Part shown: piece by piece, positions 1 through 8,761 of the stretch | Numbering within the stretch: position 1 is the stretch's first letter | Layout of the letters: each line of letters starts with the position of its first letter | Assembly (NCBI RefSeq): GCF_008085915.1 | Contig: NZ_VSJK01000007.1 | Coordinates: 124,001 to 188,000, forward strand | DNA from: Oceaniovalibus sp. ACAM 378 | GTDB taxonomy: Bacteria; Pseudomonadota; Alphaproteobacteria; Rhodobacterales; Rhodobacteraceae | DNA: 64,000 bases | Direction of reading: 5' to 3' | Program-made: the position numbers and the translations under genes | Notes under the pieces: generated by a model | Databases searched by the model: none | What the model saw: only the letters and a program-made list of their open reading frames with translations | Told to the model about the DNA's origin: nothing

Positions 1-379
1 GTGCCTTGTTGAAACGGTGGATTTCGTCGACGAACAGCAGCGTCCCCTTGCCGTTCGTGCGTCGCAACTTCGCCGCTTCGAACACCTTGCGCAACTCCGG
101 AATGCCGGTAAAAATCGCGCTGATCTGCACGAAATGCAGATCGGTTTCGTCAGCCAGAAGGCGCGCGATGGTGGTCTTGCCCACGCCGGGCGGCCCCCAG
201 AACACCAGTGACGACAGGGAGCCGGACGACAGCATCACGCCCAGTGGCGCCTCGGGGCCCAGCACCTGTTGCTGTCCGATCACATCGGACAGGGCGCGCG
301 GGCGCAACCGGTCGGCCAGCGGGCGCGGCGCGGTATCAGCCCGGGAGGGCGGCGTGTCAGATTCAAAAAGATCGGCCAT
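1..379 (-). CDS. rarA: Replication-associated recombination protein A (RarA/MgsA), 5' part
   Basis: This is an AAA+ ATPase of the RarA/WRNIP1 family, which acts at stalled replication forks and is related to clamp-loader and RuvB ATPases. The first 126 codons are visible and the gene runs off the window at base 1. Walker A (GPPGVGKTT) is near residue 60 and Walker B (LLFVDEIHRF) near residue 115, after the family N-terminus with its RPRALSDVIGQ motif. The ATG at 379 is the family start. The call is firm although the lid and tetramerisation domains are outside the window. Confidence 0.93.
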   Translation of the reverse strand, partial: MADLFESDTPPSRADTAPRPLADRLRPRALSDVIGQQQVLGPEAPLGVMLSSGSLSSLVFWGPPGVGKTTIARLLADETDLHFVQISAIFTGIPELRKVFEAAKLRRTNGKGTLLFVDEIHRFNKA

Positions 380-429
380 GATGGTATCCTAACGGCAAGG
401 CACAGCCCCGGAAAGGCCGGGAACGCCAT

Positions 430-464
430 AAAAAGAACGGCGCAACCCCACGTAGGGCTGCGCC
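430..464 (-). terminator. Intrinsic terminator after the luxI-like gene
   Basis: On the minus strand a 10-bp, nearly perfect stem (439-448 with 455-464) is followed by GTTCTTTTTA. It lies about 65 bases after the AHL synthase stop codon and separates that gene from rarA. Confidence 0.7.
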
Positions 465-530
465 GATCTTACTCATAACACCCGGTTCAATCGGCAGTTG
501 CCCGGATGTCCGAACAGCCATTGCGATGGA

Positions 531-1121
531 TCAGTGCAGTTGTTCTGCAAAGTTCATCGAAACGACCTGATTGTTGACCCCTTCGATTTCCATCACCGGA
601 CCCATCGCGGTCATGTCGACCCCAACACGTCCGGCCCAACGCGGCCAATTCGCATTCAGCAACGTCAGGCAGCTTGTCGCGCCCAAGCCACGCGCCGCCT
701 TGGCCAATTCGAAAACCAGCCGCGCATGAACCCCGCGCCGCCGGTTCGCCGGTACCCGATGCGAGACAAACAGGCGCGAGCTTTCCCAGATATGCGGCGC
801 TACCGGCGCTTCTTCGTACAGCAGATGCGCCGGGATCGTCTCAAGCAGGCCGCGCTGTGCATCACGTATCATGTAGGTATAGATACCGCATTTCGCGGTG
901 GTCGGGGTCAGACGGTTGCCCGCCATCACCTGACCCAGCTCGTCATGGACAACGACCCAACGGCTGGCAGGCGTATCGTATTGGTCATATTCCATGCCCA
1001 TCGCCTGTGGCAGATCCCACTTGTTGTGCTCGATGAACAGTTCGCGACGGGCGCGGAACATATTGGCGAAAAGCTCACCGTGGTTATGGATATTGGCGAA
1101 GGAAAGAGTGGTGGTCTGCAT
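531..1121 (-). CDS. luxI: Acyl-homoserine-lactone synthase (LuxI family)
   Basis: This enzyme makes an N-acyl-homoserine lactone signal from S-adenosylmethionine and an acylated carrier. The protein has 196 residues, normal for LuxI. Family residues visible include RARRELFIEHNKWDLP (conserved Arg, Phe and Trp of the N-terminal active site), GNRLTPT and WESSRLFV (conserved Glu-x-x-Arg). A longer reading frame begins at 1166, but the ATG at 1121 is preceded by GGAGG seven bases upstream and starts the family domain, so it is preferred. It lies just downstream of the LuxR-type gene in the same direction, the usual tandem R-I arrangement. Acyl specificity cannot be read from the sequence. Confidence 0.93.
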   Translation of the reverse strand: MQTTTLSFANIHNHGELFANMFRARRELFIEHNKWDLPQAMGMEYDQYDTPASRWVVVHDELGQVMAGNRLTPTTAKCGIYTYMIRDAQRGLLETIPAHLLYEEAPVAPHIWESSRLFVSHRVPANRRRGVHARLVFELAKAARGLGATSCLTLLNANWPRWAGRVGVDMTAMGPVMEIEGVNNQVVSMNFAEQLH

Positions 1122-1142
1122 TTGAAGCCTCCAAAACAGAAT

Positions 1143-1160
1143 CTTGGGAACATCCCCAAG
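1143..1160. promoter_or_regulatory. 18-bp palindrome upstream of luxI, possible lux box-like operator
   Basis: CTTGGGAACATCCCCAAG has perfect 6-bp arms around a 6-bp centre, the length and form of LuxR-family operators. It ends 21 bases before the luxI start, closer than an activator site usually sits, so it may act as a repressor site or leader hairpin. This is an inference from symmetry and position only. Confidence 0.4.
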
Positions 1161-1198
1161 GTCCATCTAAGGGCGATTTGCAACCAAGTTTAACTACT

Positions 1199-1810
1199 TT
1201 AGAGAATATTATTGTCTTTCGCGCGTTGAATTGCCTCGGCAGTGGTCCGCGCAAAGAGCCTGTCGCGGGCCGAGGACAGGCGTAATTTCAAAGCGCTCTC
1301 GGAAATCCCAAGAAAATCTGCGGCGGCTGCATGACGCATACCGTCCGCAATACACTTAAGTGCCTGCGATTGGGCCTTGGTCAGTCGTTGATGCGGATCG
1401 CTCATGGCATGCAGAACCGCAACCAGCTCGGCAATCTTGATGATCTCATCATCTTCGAATTCGCGGTCCGACCTTGCAATGCTGCAAACAGTACGGGACT
1501 TTATCGGCCCATGCGAAATTGTCGCACCAAATTTAAGACCGAATTCACGGGATTTTTTGAATATGCCGAACGGATCCGGGATCCGGCGATTGCTCCAACG
1601 GGTTGTCCCGGTGGTGCTGAACGACCAGGCGGTCATCGGATCGCGCAGAACAAAGCCATTTTCGTGGTAATAGTCGATCCATGCCTGATCATAGGTCTGG
1701 AACATCATGACAGGTGATGTAAATCGGATATGCAGCGCCAGAAAATAACCCGCTTCCGCAAAGTCATCCAGCTTTCGCAATTCCTGATTAAATAACCGTT
1801 GTACGAACAT
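1199..1810 (-). CDS. LuxR-family autoinducer-binding transcriptional regulator
   Basis: This is a 203-residue quorum-sensing regulator. The N-terminal autoinducer-binding domain (about residues 15-135) keeps the pocket pattern with Trp and Tyr (WIDYYHENGFVLRDP) and a following Trp. The C-terminal GerE-type helix-turn-helix (about 140-200) reads LTKAQSQALKCIADG followed by ADFLGISESALKLRL. It lies 77 bases upstream of the AHL synthase gene and is probably its cognate receptor. Whether it activates or represses cannot be told. No convincing promoter was found in the 100 bases upstream, which also hold the terminator of the ribosomal cluster. Confidence 0.9.
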   Translation of the reverse strand: MFVQRLFNQELRKLDDFAEAGYFLALHIRFTSPVMMFQTYDQAWIDYYHENGFVLRDPMTAWSFSTTGTTRWSNRRIPDPFGIFKKSREFGLKFGATISHGPIKSRTVCSIARSDREFEDDEIIKIAELVAVLHAMSDPHQRLTKAQSQALKCIADGMRHAAAADFLGISESALKLRLSSARDRLFARTTAEAIQRAKDNNIL

Positions 1811-1908
1811 GGTTTTTCTTCACCGAAAGAGTGGAGAAAATCAATGATAATGCAACCCTGCCGCGAATGTTGGCACAACGGCGCATTTATGTCGCTCTGT
1901 ACGATACG

Positions 1909-1934
1909 AAAAACCCCGCCTTAGGCGGGGTTTT
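1909..1934 (-). terminator. Intrinsic terminator of the ribosomal supercluster
   Basis: AAAACCCCGCC, loop TTA, GGCGGGGTTTT: a perfect stem with A and T tails on both sides, so it can work in both directions. It lies 5 bases after the rplQ stop codon. Confidence 0.9.
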
Positions 1935-1939
1935 GTAAT

Positions 1940-2359
1940 TTAATTATCGGCGGCTTCTTCAGCTTCAAGCCGGGCGCGGTCGGCAGACCCCTTGGCATCG
2001 GGATCACGATCAACCAATTCAATGATCGCCATCGGTGCCATATCCCCATAGCGGAAACCGGCCTTCAGCACACGGCAGTATCCACCCTGACGCTCGGCAT
2101 AGCGCGGGCCCAACACGTTGAACAGCTTGGCGGTGTGCATGACCTGCTTCAGCTGCGATTCGGCCTGACGACGGGCGTGCAGATCGCCACGTTTTCCCAG
2201 CGTGATCAGCTTGTCGATGATCCGCTTCAGTTCTTTCGCCTTTGGCAGGGTCGTTTTGATCTGTTCGTGTTCGATCAGCGATCCGGACATGTTGGCGAAC
2301 AGTGCCTTGCGGTGTTCGTGGGTGCGGTTCAGGCGGCGATAGCCCCGTGCGTGACGCAT
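1940..2359 (-). CDS. rplQ: 50S ribosomal protein bL17
   Basis: 139 residues, starting [17 protein letters not shown] and carrying the [15 protein letters not shown]-terminal block typical of bL17, with a short acidic tail. The ATG at 2359 has GGAGA 8 bases upstream. A longer frame to 2551 adds only the antisense-like 3' region of rpoA and was rejected. It is the last gene of the alpha-operon segment, after rpoA, and is followed directly by a strong terminator. Confidence 0.98.
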   Translation of the reverse strand: MRHARGYRRLNRTHEHRKALFANMSGSLIEHEQIKTTLPKAKELKRIIDKLITLGKRGDLHARRQAESQLKQVMHTAKLFNVLGPRYAERQGGYCRVLKAGFRYGDMAPMAIIELVDRDPDAKGSADRARLEAEEAADN

Positions 2360-2477
2360 TGTAATGTCTCCTATTTGTACTTTGTACGGCAGCCGGATGC
2401 GTGTCCGGCGCTCTGTTGGGGCGGAAGTGCCCAGGGTCGTCGTCGGGACAGGCAGACCCTGCCCCGCGTATCTTTCC

Positions 2478-3494
2478 TCAGAACTGGTCTTCGAACTTCT
2501 TGGCCAGATCTTCGATGTTTTCAGGCGGCCATTCTTCGACATCCATGCCAAGGTGAAGCCCCATGCCCGACAGCACTTCCTTGATCTCGTTCAAGGACTT
2601 GCGGCCAAAGTTCGGCGTGCGGAGCATCTCGGCTTCGGTCTTCTGAATCAGATCACCGATATAGACGATGTTGTCGTTCTTGAGACAGTTGGCGGAACGC
2701 ACCGAAAGCTCAAGCTCATCAACTTTCTTGAGCAGAAGCGGATTGAATTCCAGCCCATCGTCGTCCGTATCCGAACGCGCCGATTCCGGCTCGTCGAAGT
2801 TGACGAAGATGCTCAACTGATCCTGAAGGATGCGCGCAGCGAAAGCCACAGCATCGTCAGGCGTGATCGAACCATCGGTTTCAAGCTTCAGCGTCAGCTT
2901 ATCATAGTCGAGAACCTGTCCCTCACGGGTCGGTTGCACGTCATAGGATACCCTTTTGATCGGCGAATAGATTGCATCGATCGGAATCAAGCCAATCGGT
3001 GCATCCTCAGGGCGGTTCTTGTCGGCACTGACATAGCCCTTGCCGGTGTTTACCGTCAGTTCCATGAACAGATCGGCACCGTCATCCAGATGGCAGATCA
3101 CATGGTCCTTGTTCAGAACCTCAATGCCGTTCGACGTGGAAATGTCGCCAGCTGTTACGATCTGCGGGCCCTTGGCAGAAATCGACACCCGTTTCGGGCC
3201 TTCGACTTCCATCTTGATGGCGACGCCCTTCAGGTTCAGAACGATGTCGGTCACGTCTTCACGCACACCGGCCACCGACGAGAATTCGTGCAGGACGTTG
3301 TCGATCTGCACGCCGGTGATTGCGCTGCCCTGAAGCGAAGACATCAGGATGCGGCGCAGGGCGTTGCCCATGGTCAGGCCGAATCCGCGCTCCAGCGGTT
3401 CGGCAATAACCGTTGCCTGCCGCATCCGGTCGTTGCCCGGCTTGACGACCAGCTGTGTTGGCTTGATCAGTTCAGCCCAGTTCTTATGGATCAT
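2478..3494 (-). CDS. rpoA: DNA-directed RNA polymerase subunit alpha
   Basis: 338 residues, the usual length in alphaproteobacteria. The N-terminal dimerisation domain (about 1-230) contains [19 protein letters not shown]. After an acidic linker ([10 protein letters not shown]) comes the C-terminal domain with the helix-hairpin-helix region ([30 protein letters not shown]) that contacts UP elements and activators. It lies between rpsK and rplQ, as in most bacteria. Confidence 0.99.
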   Translation of the reverse strand: MIHKNWAELIKPTQLVVKPGNDRMRQATVIAEPLERGFGLTMGNALRRILMSSLQGSAITGVQIDNVLHEFSSVAGVREDVTDIVLNLKGVAIKMEVEGPKRVSISAKGPQIVTAGDISTSNGIEVLNKDHVICHLDDGADLFMELTVNTGKGYVSADKNRPEDAPIGLIPIDAIYSPIKRVSYDVQPTREGQVLDYDKLTLKLETDGSITPDDAVAFAARILQDQLSIFVNFDEPESARSDTDDDGLEFNPLLLKKVDELELSVRSANCLKNDNIVYIGDLIQKTEAEMLRTPNFGRKSLNEIKEVLSGMGLHLGMDVEEWPPENIEDLAKKFEDQF

Positions 3495-3560
3495 GCGTAT
3501 CTCCTCAATTCACGTCTGCCGTCCATGTCCCCGACGACCGACAACCCGAGGGTAAAAGCC

Positions 3561-3596
3561 ATGTGCAGGCCATGGAGGAATCCATAACCTGCACAT
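3561..3596 (-). other. Long hairpin between rpsK and rpoA
   Basis: Outer 9-bp arms ATGTGCAGG (3561-3569) and CCTGCACAT (3588-3596) enclose inner arms ATGGA/TCCAT with a 4-base loop. On the minus strand it is followed by GGCTTTTACC, a weak T tract, so it could be an attenuator, an RNA-processing site or a partial terminator in the rpsK-rpoA spacer. Confidence 0.5.
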
Positions 3597-3610
3597 CAAT
3601 GTATTGCAGA

Positions 3611-3997
3611 TCAGACCCGGCGGCGTTTCGGCGGGCGGCATCCGTTGTGCGCCATCGGCGTCACGTCACGGATGGACGTGATGTTGAAGCCGACGGTCGC
3701 CAGTGCCCGCAGTGCCGATTCGCGGCCCGAACCGGGCCCCTGAACTTCGACTTCCAAGGTGCGGACACCATGTTCCTGCGCCTTGCGGCCTGCATCCTCG
3801 GCCGCCATCTGGGCGGCATAGGGGGTGGATTTCCGCGACCCTTTAAACCCGCATGTACCGGCGGACGACCATGCGATGGCGTTGCCCTGTACATCGGAAA
3901 TCAGGATTTTGGTGTTGTTGAACGAAGAATTCACATGAGCAACGCCAGCGGCGATGTTCTTGGAAACCTTCTTTTTAACGCGACGTTCACGTGCCAT
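3611..3997 (-). CDS. rpsK: 30S ribosomal protein uS11
   Basis: 128 residues, typical length. It shows the family core [17 protein letters not shown], the [14 protein letters not shown] loop, and the C-terminal block [10 protein letters not shown]. It helps form the platform of the small subunit near the 3' end of 16S rRNA. It follows rpsM in the alpha-operon order rpsM-rpsK-rpoA-rplQ. Confidence 0.98.
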   Translation of the reverse strand: MARERRVKKKVSKNIAAGVAHVNSSFNNTKILISDVQGNAIAWSSAGTCGFKGSRKSTPYAAQMAAEDAGRKAQEHGVRTLEVEVQGPGSGRESALRALATVGFNITSIRDVTPMAHNGCRPPKRRRV

Positions 3998-4012
3998 TGG
4001 TACGGTCCCCTC

Positions 4013-4381
4013 TTACTTTTTCTTGCCGGCGATGGCTTTTGCGGGGCCCTTGCGGGTACGTGCGTTGGTGTGGGTCCGTTGACCGCGCACCGGCAGGTTG
4101 CGACGATGGCGCAGCCCACGATAGCAACCCAGATCCATCAGGCGCTTGATGTTCATCTGCGTCTCGCGACGCAGATCGCCTTCAACCGAGAAGTTCGCGT
4201 CGATATGTTCACGGATCGCCAGAATTTCGGCATCCGAAAGATCATTGATCCGGCGGGCCTGATCAATGTTCACTGCTTCGCAGATGGATTTGGCCGACGA
4301 AGGGCCTATTCCGGTGATATATGTGAGTGCGATGGGCACCCTTTTGGCGGTCGGGATGTTGACGCCGGCAATACGAGCCAC
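4013..4381 (-). CDS. rpsM: 30S ribosomal protein uS13
   Basis: 122 residues beginning [19 protein letters not shown] with the family motifs [10 protein letters not shown] and [21 protein letters not shown] and a lysine-rich end (AKAIAGKKK). The start is a GTG at 4381, with GAGGA 8 bases upstream. The ATG-initiated extension to 4453 adds residues foreign to the family. It is the first gene of the alpha-operon segment and has its own likely promoter about 150 bases upstream. Confidence 0.97.
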   Translation of the reverse strand: MARIAGVNIPTAKRVPIALTYITGIGPSSAKSICEAVNIDQARRINDLSDAEILAIREHIDANFSVEGDLRRETQMNIKRLMDLGCYRGLRHRRNLPVRGQRTHTNARTRKGPAKAIAGKKK

Positions 4382-4533
4382 GTGATATTTCCTCTTCGTT
4401 GCGGATCCGTCGTTCCAGACCCTTTTTTCACAACGCAAGCCCGAGGCGGTCATGCCACGGGCTGCATCTTCGATTTCGGTGGTCAGAACGGGGCGCGACC
4501 CCGCGCGTTGACGATTCCCTTACGGGATGGCGT

Positions 4534-4562
4534 GAAATAGGGGGGATTCGGAGCGGGGTCAA
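4534..4562 (-). promoter_or_regulatory. Likely sigma-70 promoter for rpsM-rpsK-rpoA-rplQ
   Basis: On the minus strand TTGACC (4562-4557) and TATTTC (4539-4534) are separated by exactly 17 bases, in the 205-base gap between adk and rpsM. GC-rich complementary runs overlap this site (GGGGG near 4540 and CCCCC near 4570), so a weak adk terminator may share the region. Confidence 0.55.
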
Positions 4563-4586
4563 CCCCCCGCCCCCTTTGCCGTCGGG

Positions 4587-5228
4587 TTAGTCAAGTATGG
4601 CTGCGATATCTGCGGTTACCGCGTCCATTTCGCCAAGCCCGTTCACCGTGCTTAACTCGCCTCGCGCATAGTAATAACCGATCAGCGGGGAGGTCTTTTT
4701 ATAGTACTCCATCAGCCGCGTTTTCAGCGCGTCCTCGGTGTCGTCCGCCCGGCGCCTGAAATCACTCGCACCGCAATTGGGGCATTTTCCATTGGCAGGC
4801 TGAGGATTGGTGATGTCGTTGAACACCTCGCCACAGGAACCGCAGGTCGAACGCGCGGTAATCCGCGAGACGAGCGCCTTGTCGTCCACCTGCATCTCGA
4901 TCACCGCGTCCAGCCGGGTATTATGCTTTTCCAGCAGCGCACCAAGCGCGTCGGCCTGCGCCAGAGTGCGGGGGAAACCATCAAAGATGAACCCTCCGCC
5001 CGTATCGCCGCTCAGCTTTTCCTCGATCAGGCCGATCACGATATCGTCCGTCACAAGATCGCCGCGGTCCATCACGTCGGCCACCAGATCACCCATTTCG
5101 GTGCCGCTGGTCCGCGCCTCGCGCAGCATGTCGCCGGTCGAAAGTTGGATCATTCCCCGTGCTTCGACCAACCGCCGCGCCTGGGTTCCCTTTCCGGCAC
5201 CGGGCGGCCCGAGGAGAATGATGTTCAT
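4587..5228 (-). CDS. adk: Adenylate kinase with a zinc-type LID
   Basis: 213 residues. It catalyses ATP + AMP to 2 ADP in the cytosol. The P-loop [11 protein letters not shown] is at residues 7-17, the AMP-binding [12 protein letters not shown] near 80, and the LID domain (about 125-160) carries four cysteines, CGSCGE and CPNCG, spaced as in zinc-binding adenylate kinases. The start codon overlaps the end of secY by 4 bases (ATGA), implying translational coupling. The secY-adk pairing is the standard spc-operon arrangement. Confidence 0.98.
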   Translation of the reverse strand: MNIILLGPPGAGKGTQARRLVEARGMIQLSTGDMLREARTSGTEMGDLVADVMDRGDLVTDDIVIGLIEEKLSGDTGGGFIFDGFPRTLAQADALGALLEKHNTRLDAVIEMQVDDKALVSRITARSTCGSCGEVFNDITNPQPANGKCPNCGASDFRRRADDTEDALKTRLMEYYKKTSPLIGYYYARGELSTVNGLGEMDAVTADIAAILD

Positions 5229-6580
5229 CGTCTGGCCGTGCCTTTCTTGCCGCGGCGCTTGCCACGCAACTGCGATTTCTCAATCAAGCCTTCATACTGA
5301 TGCGCCAGAAGATGCGACTGGACCTGTTGAATCGTATCCATCGTCACACTGACGACAATCAGAACCGACGTACCGCCAAAGTAGAACGGGATGGCAAATT
5401 GGCTGCGCAGGATTTCAGGCAGCAGACAGACAGCAGCCAGATATCCGGACCCCAGTACCAGCACACGCGCGACAACATAGTCCAGGTATTCTTCGGTCTT
5501 TTTGCCGGGACGGATACCCGGGATGAAACCGTTCTGATTCTTCAGGTTCTCGGCAACATCCTCGGTTTTGAATGCGACGTTGGCGGTATAGAAATAGGTG
5601 AAAAAGACGATCATCGCGGTGAAGAACAGAAAATACAGCGGCTGACCGGGTCCGAAATAGGCAAGGAGCGTGCTCATCACCGGGCCAGTTTGCTGGCCAC
5701 TGAACGTCGCCAGAGTGGTCGGCAAAAGCAGCAACGACGAGGCGAAGATCGCGGGAATCACGCCGGCCGGGTTCACCTTGACCGGCAAGTGCGAAGAGCC
5801 ACCGTCGTAAACCTTCATCCCAACCTGACGGCGCGGATATTGAATGTGGATCTTGCGCAATGCGCGCTCCATGAACACGACAAAGGCGATGACCGCGATC
5901 ACCATCAGGATCACACCGATAATCACCAACGGGCTGACCGCGCCACTGCGCCCCGAAGCAAAGAACTGGGCAAGCGCCGCCGGAACCTCGGCGATGATGC
6001 CGACAAAGATGATCAGCGAGATACCGTTGCCGATCCCGCGCTGGGTGATCTGTTCGCCCACCCACATCAGGAACATTGTACCACCGACCAGAGTGATCAC
6101 GCAGGCTGCCTGAAAGTACAGTCCAGGCTCGGTAACCAGCCCGCCGGCCTCAAGGCTTTTCGCAAGACCAAAGGCCTGGAACGTCGCCAGAACAACAGTG
6201 CCATAGCGCGTGTACTGGTTGATTTTCTTGCGGCCCTGCTCGCCTTCTTTCTTCAGGTTTTCCAATTGCGGCACCATGGCCGTCATCAGCTGAACGATAA
6301 TCGATGCGCTGATATAGGGCATGATCCCAAGGGCGAAGACCCCCATGCGGGAAATCGCGCCGCCGGTAAACATGTTGAGCATGCCGCCCAGACCCGTTGA
6401 TGCCGCTTCCATGAACTGTCGCAGCTCGGCCCCGTCGATGCCGGGCACCGGAATATAGGTGCCCAGTCGATAGACGATGAGAAGGGCAAGGGTAAAGAGG
6501 ATGCGGCTGCGCAGCTCGGTCGCCTTACCAAAGGCGCCCCAGCTCATGTTTGCTGCCATTTGTTCGGCTGCTGATGCCAT
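5225..6580 (-). CDS. secY: Preprotein translocase subunit SecY
   Basis: 451 residues, the central channel of the Sec translocon in the inner membrane, with about ten hydrophobic segments. Family signatures seen include [16 protein letters not shown] near the N-terminus, [20 protein letters not shown] (plug and TM2 region) and the basic C-terminus [12 protein letters not shown]. It sits between rplO and adk and overlaps adk by 4 bases. Confidence 0.98.
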   Translation of the reverse strand: MASAAEQMAANMSWGAFGKATELRSRILFTLALLIVYRLGTYIPVPGIDGAELRQFMEAASTGLGGMLNMFTGGAISRMGVFALGIMPYISASIIVQLMTAMVPQLENLKKEGEQGRKKINQYTRYGTVVLATFQAFGLAKSLEAGGLVTEPGLYFQAACVITLVGGTMFLMWVGEQITQRGIGNGISLIIFVGIIAEVPAALAQFFASGRSGAVSPLVIIGVILMVIAVIAFVVFMERALRKIHIQYPRRQVGMKVYDGGSSHLPVKVNPAGVIPAIFASSLLLLPTTLATFSGQQTGPVMSTLLAYFGPGQPLYFLFFTAMIVFFTYFYTANVAFKTEDVAENLKNQNGFIPGIRPGKKTEEYLDYVVARVLVLGSGYLAAVCLLPEILRSQFAIPFYFGGTSVLIVVSVTMDTIQQVQSHLLAHQYEGLIEKSQLRGKRRGKKGTARR

Positions 6581-6601
6581 TGGGGATCTCTTTCATGCAA
6601 A

Positions 6602-6635
6602 CGCCGCGTAGGTCCGTTTTCCGGATCACGCGGCG
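6602..6635 (-). other. Stable hairpin in the rplO-secY spacer
   Basis: Arms CGCCGCGT (6602-6609) and ACGCGGCG (6628-6635) extend inward through a second 6-bp helix to a TTTTC loop. On the minus strand it is followed only by TTTGCATG, so it is at best a weak terminator. It may be an mRNA-processing or stability element in the 137-base spacer. Confidence 0.4.
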
Positions 6636-6717
6636 CTGGGAAAACTCTGCTCAAGATGTAAGCGGCACAATCGCCGCTCACAACCCTTTATTCGGCCGCA
6701 TCCGCAACCTTGGGCTT

Positions 6718-7197
6718 TTACTCGGCAGTGTCTGCGGAAGCTGCCGCTTTCGTGACCGTCAGTGTGCCGCCTGCTTTTGCGACCGCATCGATCGCGGCCT
6801 TGCTGGCACCAGTCACAGTGATCGTGACAACGGACGTGATTTCACCCTTGGCCAGAACGCGGATACCGTCCAGCTTCCGCCGAACAACGCCGCTGTCGAC
6901 CAGTTCGGTCTCGGTGATTTCAGTGCCCAACTTGCCTGAATCGAGGAATTTCTGGATCATGCCCAGGTTGATGACCGCGTAGTGCTTCGGATTGCGCATG
7001 TTGAAACCGCGCTTGGGAAGGCGCTGGTACAACGGCATCTGGCCGCCCTCATAACCCTTGATCGCGACGCCCGAACGGGACTTCTGCCCCTTGATGCCGC
7101 GTCCGGCGGTCTTGCCCATGCCCGAGCCGGCACCACGGCCAACGCGCTTGCGCTTTTTCGTTGCACCGGGATTGTCGTGAAGTTCATGCAGTTTCAT
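6718..7197 (-). CDS. rplO: 50S ribosomal protein uL15
   Basis: 159 residues. The family N-terminus [20 protein letters not shown] is followed by the [20 protein letters not shown] loop and [18 protein letters not shown]-like sequence. It binds 23S rRNA and helps late assembly of the large subunit. It is the first gene of a probable rplO-secY-adk transcription unit with its own promoter, separated from rpmD by 276 bases and a terminator. Confidence 0.98.
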   Translation of the reverse strand: MKLHELHDNPGATKKRKRVGRGAGSGMGKTAGRGIKGQKSRSGVAIKGYEGGQMPLYQRLPKRGFNMRNPKHYAVINLGMIQKFLDSGKLGTEITETELVDSGVVRRKLDGIRVLAKGEITSVVTITVTGASKAAIDAVAKAGGTLTVTKAAASADTAE

Positions 7198-7292
7198 GTC
7201 GCTTGCTCCTTTTGCCGGACACGTGCCCCCAGCGACGGGAGCGGCACGGCCACGGCTTTGCGTGAATCGGCGGCCGATCAGGCCACCGGAGG

Positions 7293-7321
7293 CGTATAGA
7301 CGAGCGTTGCGGGCCGATCAA
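7293..7321 (-). promoter_or_regulatory. Likely sigma-70 promoter for rplO-secY-adk
   Basis: On the minus strand TTGATC (7321-7316) and TATACG (7298-7293) lie exactly 17 bases apart, downstream of a terminator and about 95 bases before the rplO start. Confidence 0.6.
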
Positions 7322-7414
7322 GGGCTTCACCGAAGCAACCGACAGCAAACACACGGGAATAACATTCGATCTGACCGTCTGGGAGCCAGTCAGGTTGTCC
7401 TTTTCGCTGGTCCC

Positions 7415-7450
7415 CAAACAAAAAGGCACCCGCGGTTGCCCGCAGGTGCC
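7415..7450 (-). terminator. Intrinsic terminator between rpmD and rplO
   Basis: On the minus strand a stem of GGCACC/GGTGCC plus an inner GCGG/CCGC helix (7425-7450) is followed by TTTTTGTTTG. It begins 23 bases after the rpmD stop codon. An intrinsic terminator inside the spc cluster implies a separate downstream transcription unit. Confidence 0.8.
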
Positions 7451-7473
7451 TGAATTCAAATGGATCGCGCGTT

Positions 7474-7662
7474 TTAGCCGCGCTCTTCCACGATCTCCAC
7501 CAAGTGGGAGATCTTGGCGACCATGCCGCGTACGGAAGGTGTGTCTTCCAGTTCGCGGGTGCGGTGCATCTTGTTCAAGCCCAACCCGATCAGCGTGCGA
7601 CGCTGGATATCGGGGCGGCGAATCGGTGAGCCGATCTGTTTGACGATGATGGTCTTGGCCAT
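7474..7662 (-). CDS. rpmD: 50S ribosomal protein uL30
   Basis: 62 residues, normal for bacterial uL30: [17 protein letters not shown], then [20 protein letters not shown]. The ATG at 7662 has GGAGG seven bases upstream; a TTG two codons earlier could also initiate but lacks support. It starts two bases after the rpsE stop codon. Confidence 0.97.
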   Translation of the reverse strand: MAKTIIVKQIGSPIRRPDIQRRTLIGLGLNKMHRTRELEDTPSVRGMVAKISHLVEIVEERG

Positions 7663-7664
7663 GT

Positions 7665-8249
7665 TCAAGCCTCCTCAGCCACTTGGTCGGACGCGTGGGA
7701 TGCATCCTCGCGCTTGGGCAGGATGTCGGCGACCTTTTTGCCGCGACGCTGCGCGACCGAACGGGGCGATGACTCGGCCTTCAGCCCGTCGATCGTGGCG
7801 CGGATCATGTTATAGGGGTTCTGTGATCCCAGCGATTTGGCAACCACATCTTGCACGCCGAGCATTTCGAACACGGCACGCATTGGACCACCGGCGATGA
7901 TTCCGGTACCCTGTGGTGCGGTCCGCATAAAGACTTTACCGGCACCGTGGCGCCCGTTCACGTCATGGTGCAACGTGCGGCCATCACGCAGCGGCACGCG
8001 GATCATCTGACGCTTGGCCTGTTCGGTGGCCTTGCGAATCGCCTCAGGCACTTCTTTCGCCTTGCCCTTGCCAAATCCGACCCGACCGCGCTGATCGCCA
8101 ACGACGACGAGTGCTGCAAAGCCGAAGCGCTTGCCGCCCTTGACGGTTTTGGACACACGGTTGATCGCGACCAGACGGTCAGCGAATTCAGGGGTTTCGT
8201 CGCGCTGGTTGCGGCGTCCGCCACCTCCGCGGTTGTCATCTCTTGCCAT
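7665..8249 (-). CDS. rpsE: 30S ribosomal protein uS5
   Basis: 194 residues. The S5 domain with [20 protein letters not shown] and [18 protein letters not shown] is followed by the C-terminal [19 protein letters not shown] block; short charged extensions at both ends are usual for alphaproteobacteria. It lines the mRNA entry side of the small subunit and affects decoding accuracy. Confidence 0.98.
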   Translation of the reverse strand: MARDDNRGGGGRRNQRDETPEFADRLVAINRVSKTVKGGKRFGFAALVVVGDQRGRVGFGKGKAKEVPEAIRKATEQAKRQMIRVPLRDGRTLHHDVNGRHGAGKVFMRTAPQGTGIIAGGPMRAVFEMLGVQDVVAKSLGSQNPYNMIRATIDGLKAESSPRSVAQRRGKKVADILPKREDASHASDQVAEEA

Positions 8250-8364
8250 ACTCTGGCTCCTTCATGTGCCCCGTCGGGGCTGCTCTTCAATCCAGGTGAA
8301 CGCGAGTTCCCGGATCATCGAGGCGCAATGCGCCTGCACTGTATTAATCCGCACTGAAGCGGAA

Positions 8365-8384
8365 GGTGCGTGCGAACACGCACC
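8365..8384 (-). other. TTCG-loop hairpin between rpsE and rplR
   Basis: GGTGCGTG and CACGCACC form a perfect 8-bp stem with loop TTCG on the minus (sense) strand, an unusually stable tetraloop. No T tract follows. A similar element lies between rplW and rplB, so these may be stability or processing hairpins. Confidence 0.5.
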
Positions 8385-8391
8385 TCGCCGA

Positions 8392-8751
8392 TCAGAACTT
8401 CAGCCCGCCTTCGCGTGCTGCCTCGGCCAATGCTTTGACCTTGCCGTGGAACAGGAATCCGCCGCGATCGAAATATACATTTTCGATCCCTGCTGCCTTG
8501 GCCCGTTCGGCAATCTTCGCGCCGACCTTGGCCGCCGCTTCGACGTTGTTCTTGCCCACGATCCCCAGTTCCTTTTCCAAGGAAGAGGCCGAAGCGAGCG
8601 TTACGCCTTTTACATCGTCGATCAACTGAGCGCTGATGTTCTTCGACGACCGATGGACGGACAGACGAAGCCGACCGGCGTTCATCTTCCGCAGTTTGTT
8701 CCGAACGCGCATACGGCGCTTCAGAAACAGGGTTCTTTTGCTGTTTGCCAT
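8392..8751 (-). CDS. rplR: 50S ribosomal protein uL18
   Basis: 119 residues starting [20 protein letters not shown], with [18 protein letters not shown] and the C-terminal [20 protein letters not shown] typical of uL18, which binds 5S rRNA. The ATG at 8751 marks the family N-terminus; the longer frame to 8889 overlaps rplF and was rejected. Confidence 0.98.
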   Translation of the reverse strand: MANSKRTLFLKRRMRVRNKLRKMNAGRLRLSVHRSSKNISAQLIDDVKGVTLASASSLEKELGIVGKNNVEAAAKVGAKIAERAKAAGIENVYFDRGGFLFHGKVKALAEAAREGGLKF

Positions 8752-8761
8752 ATCCGTGTCC

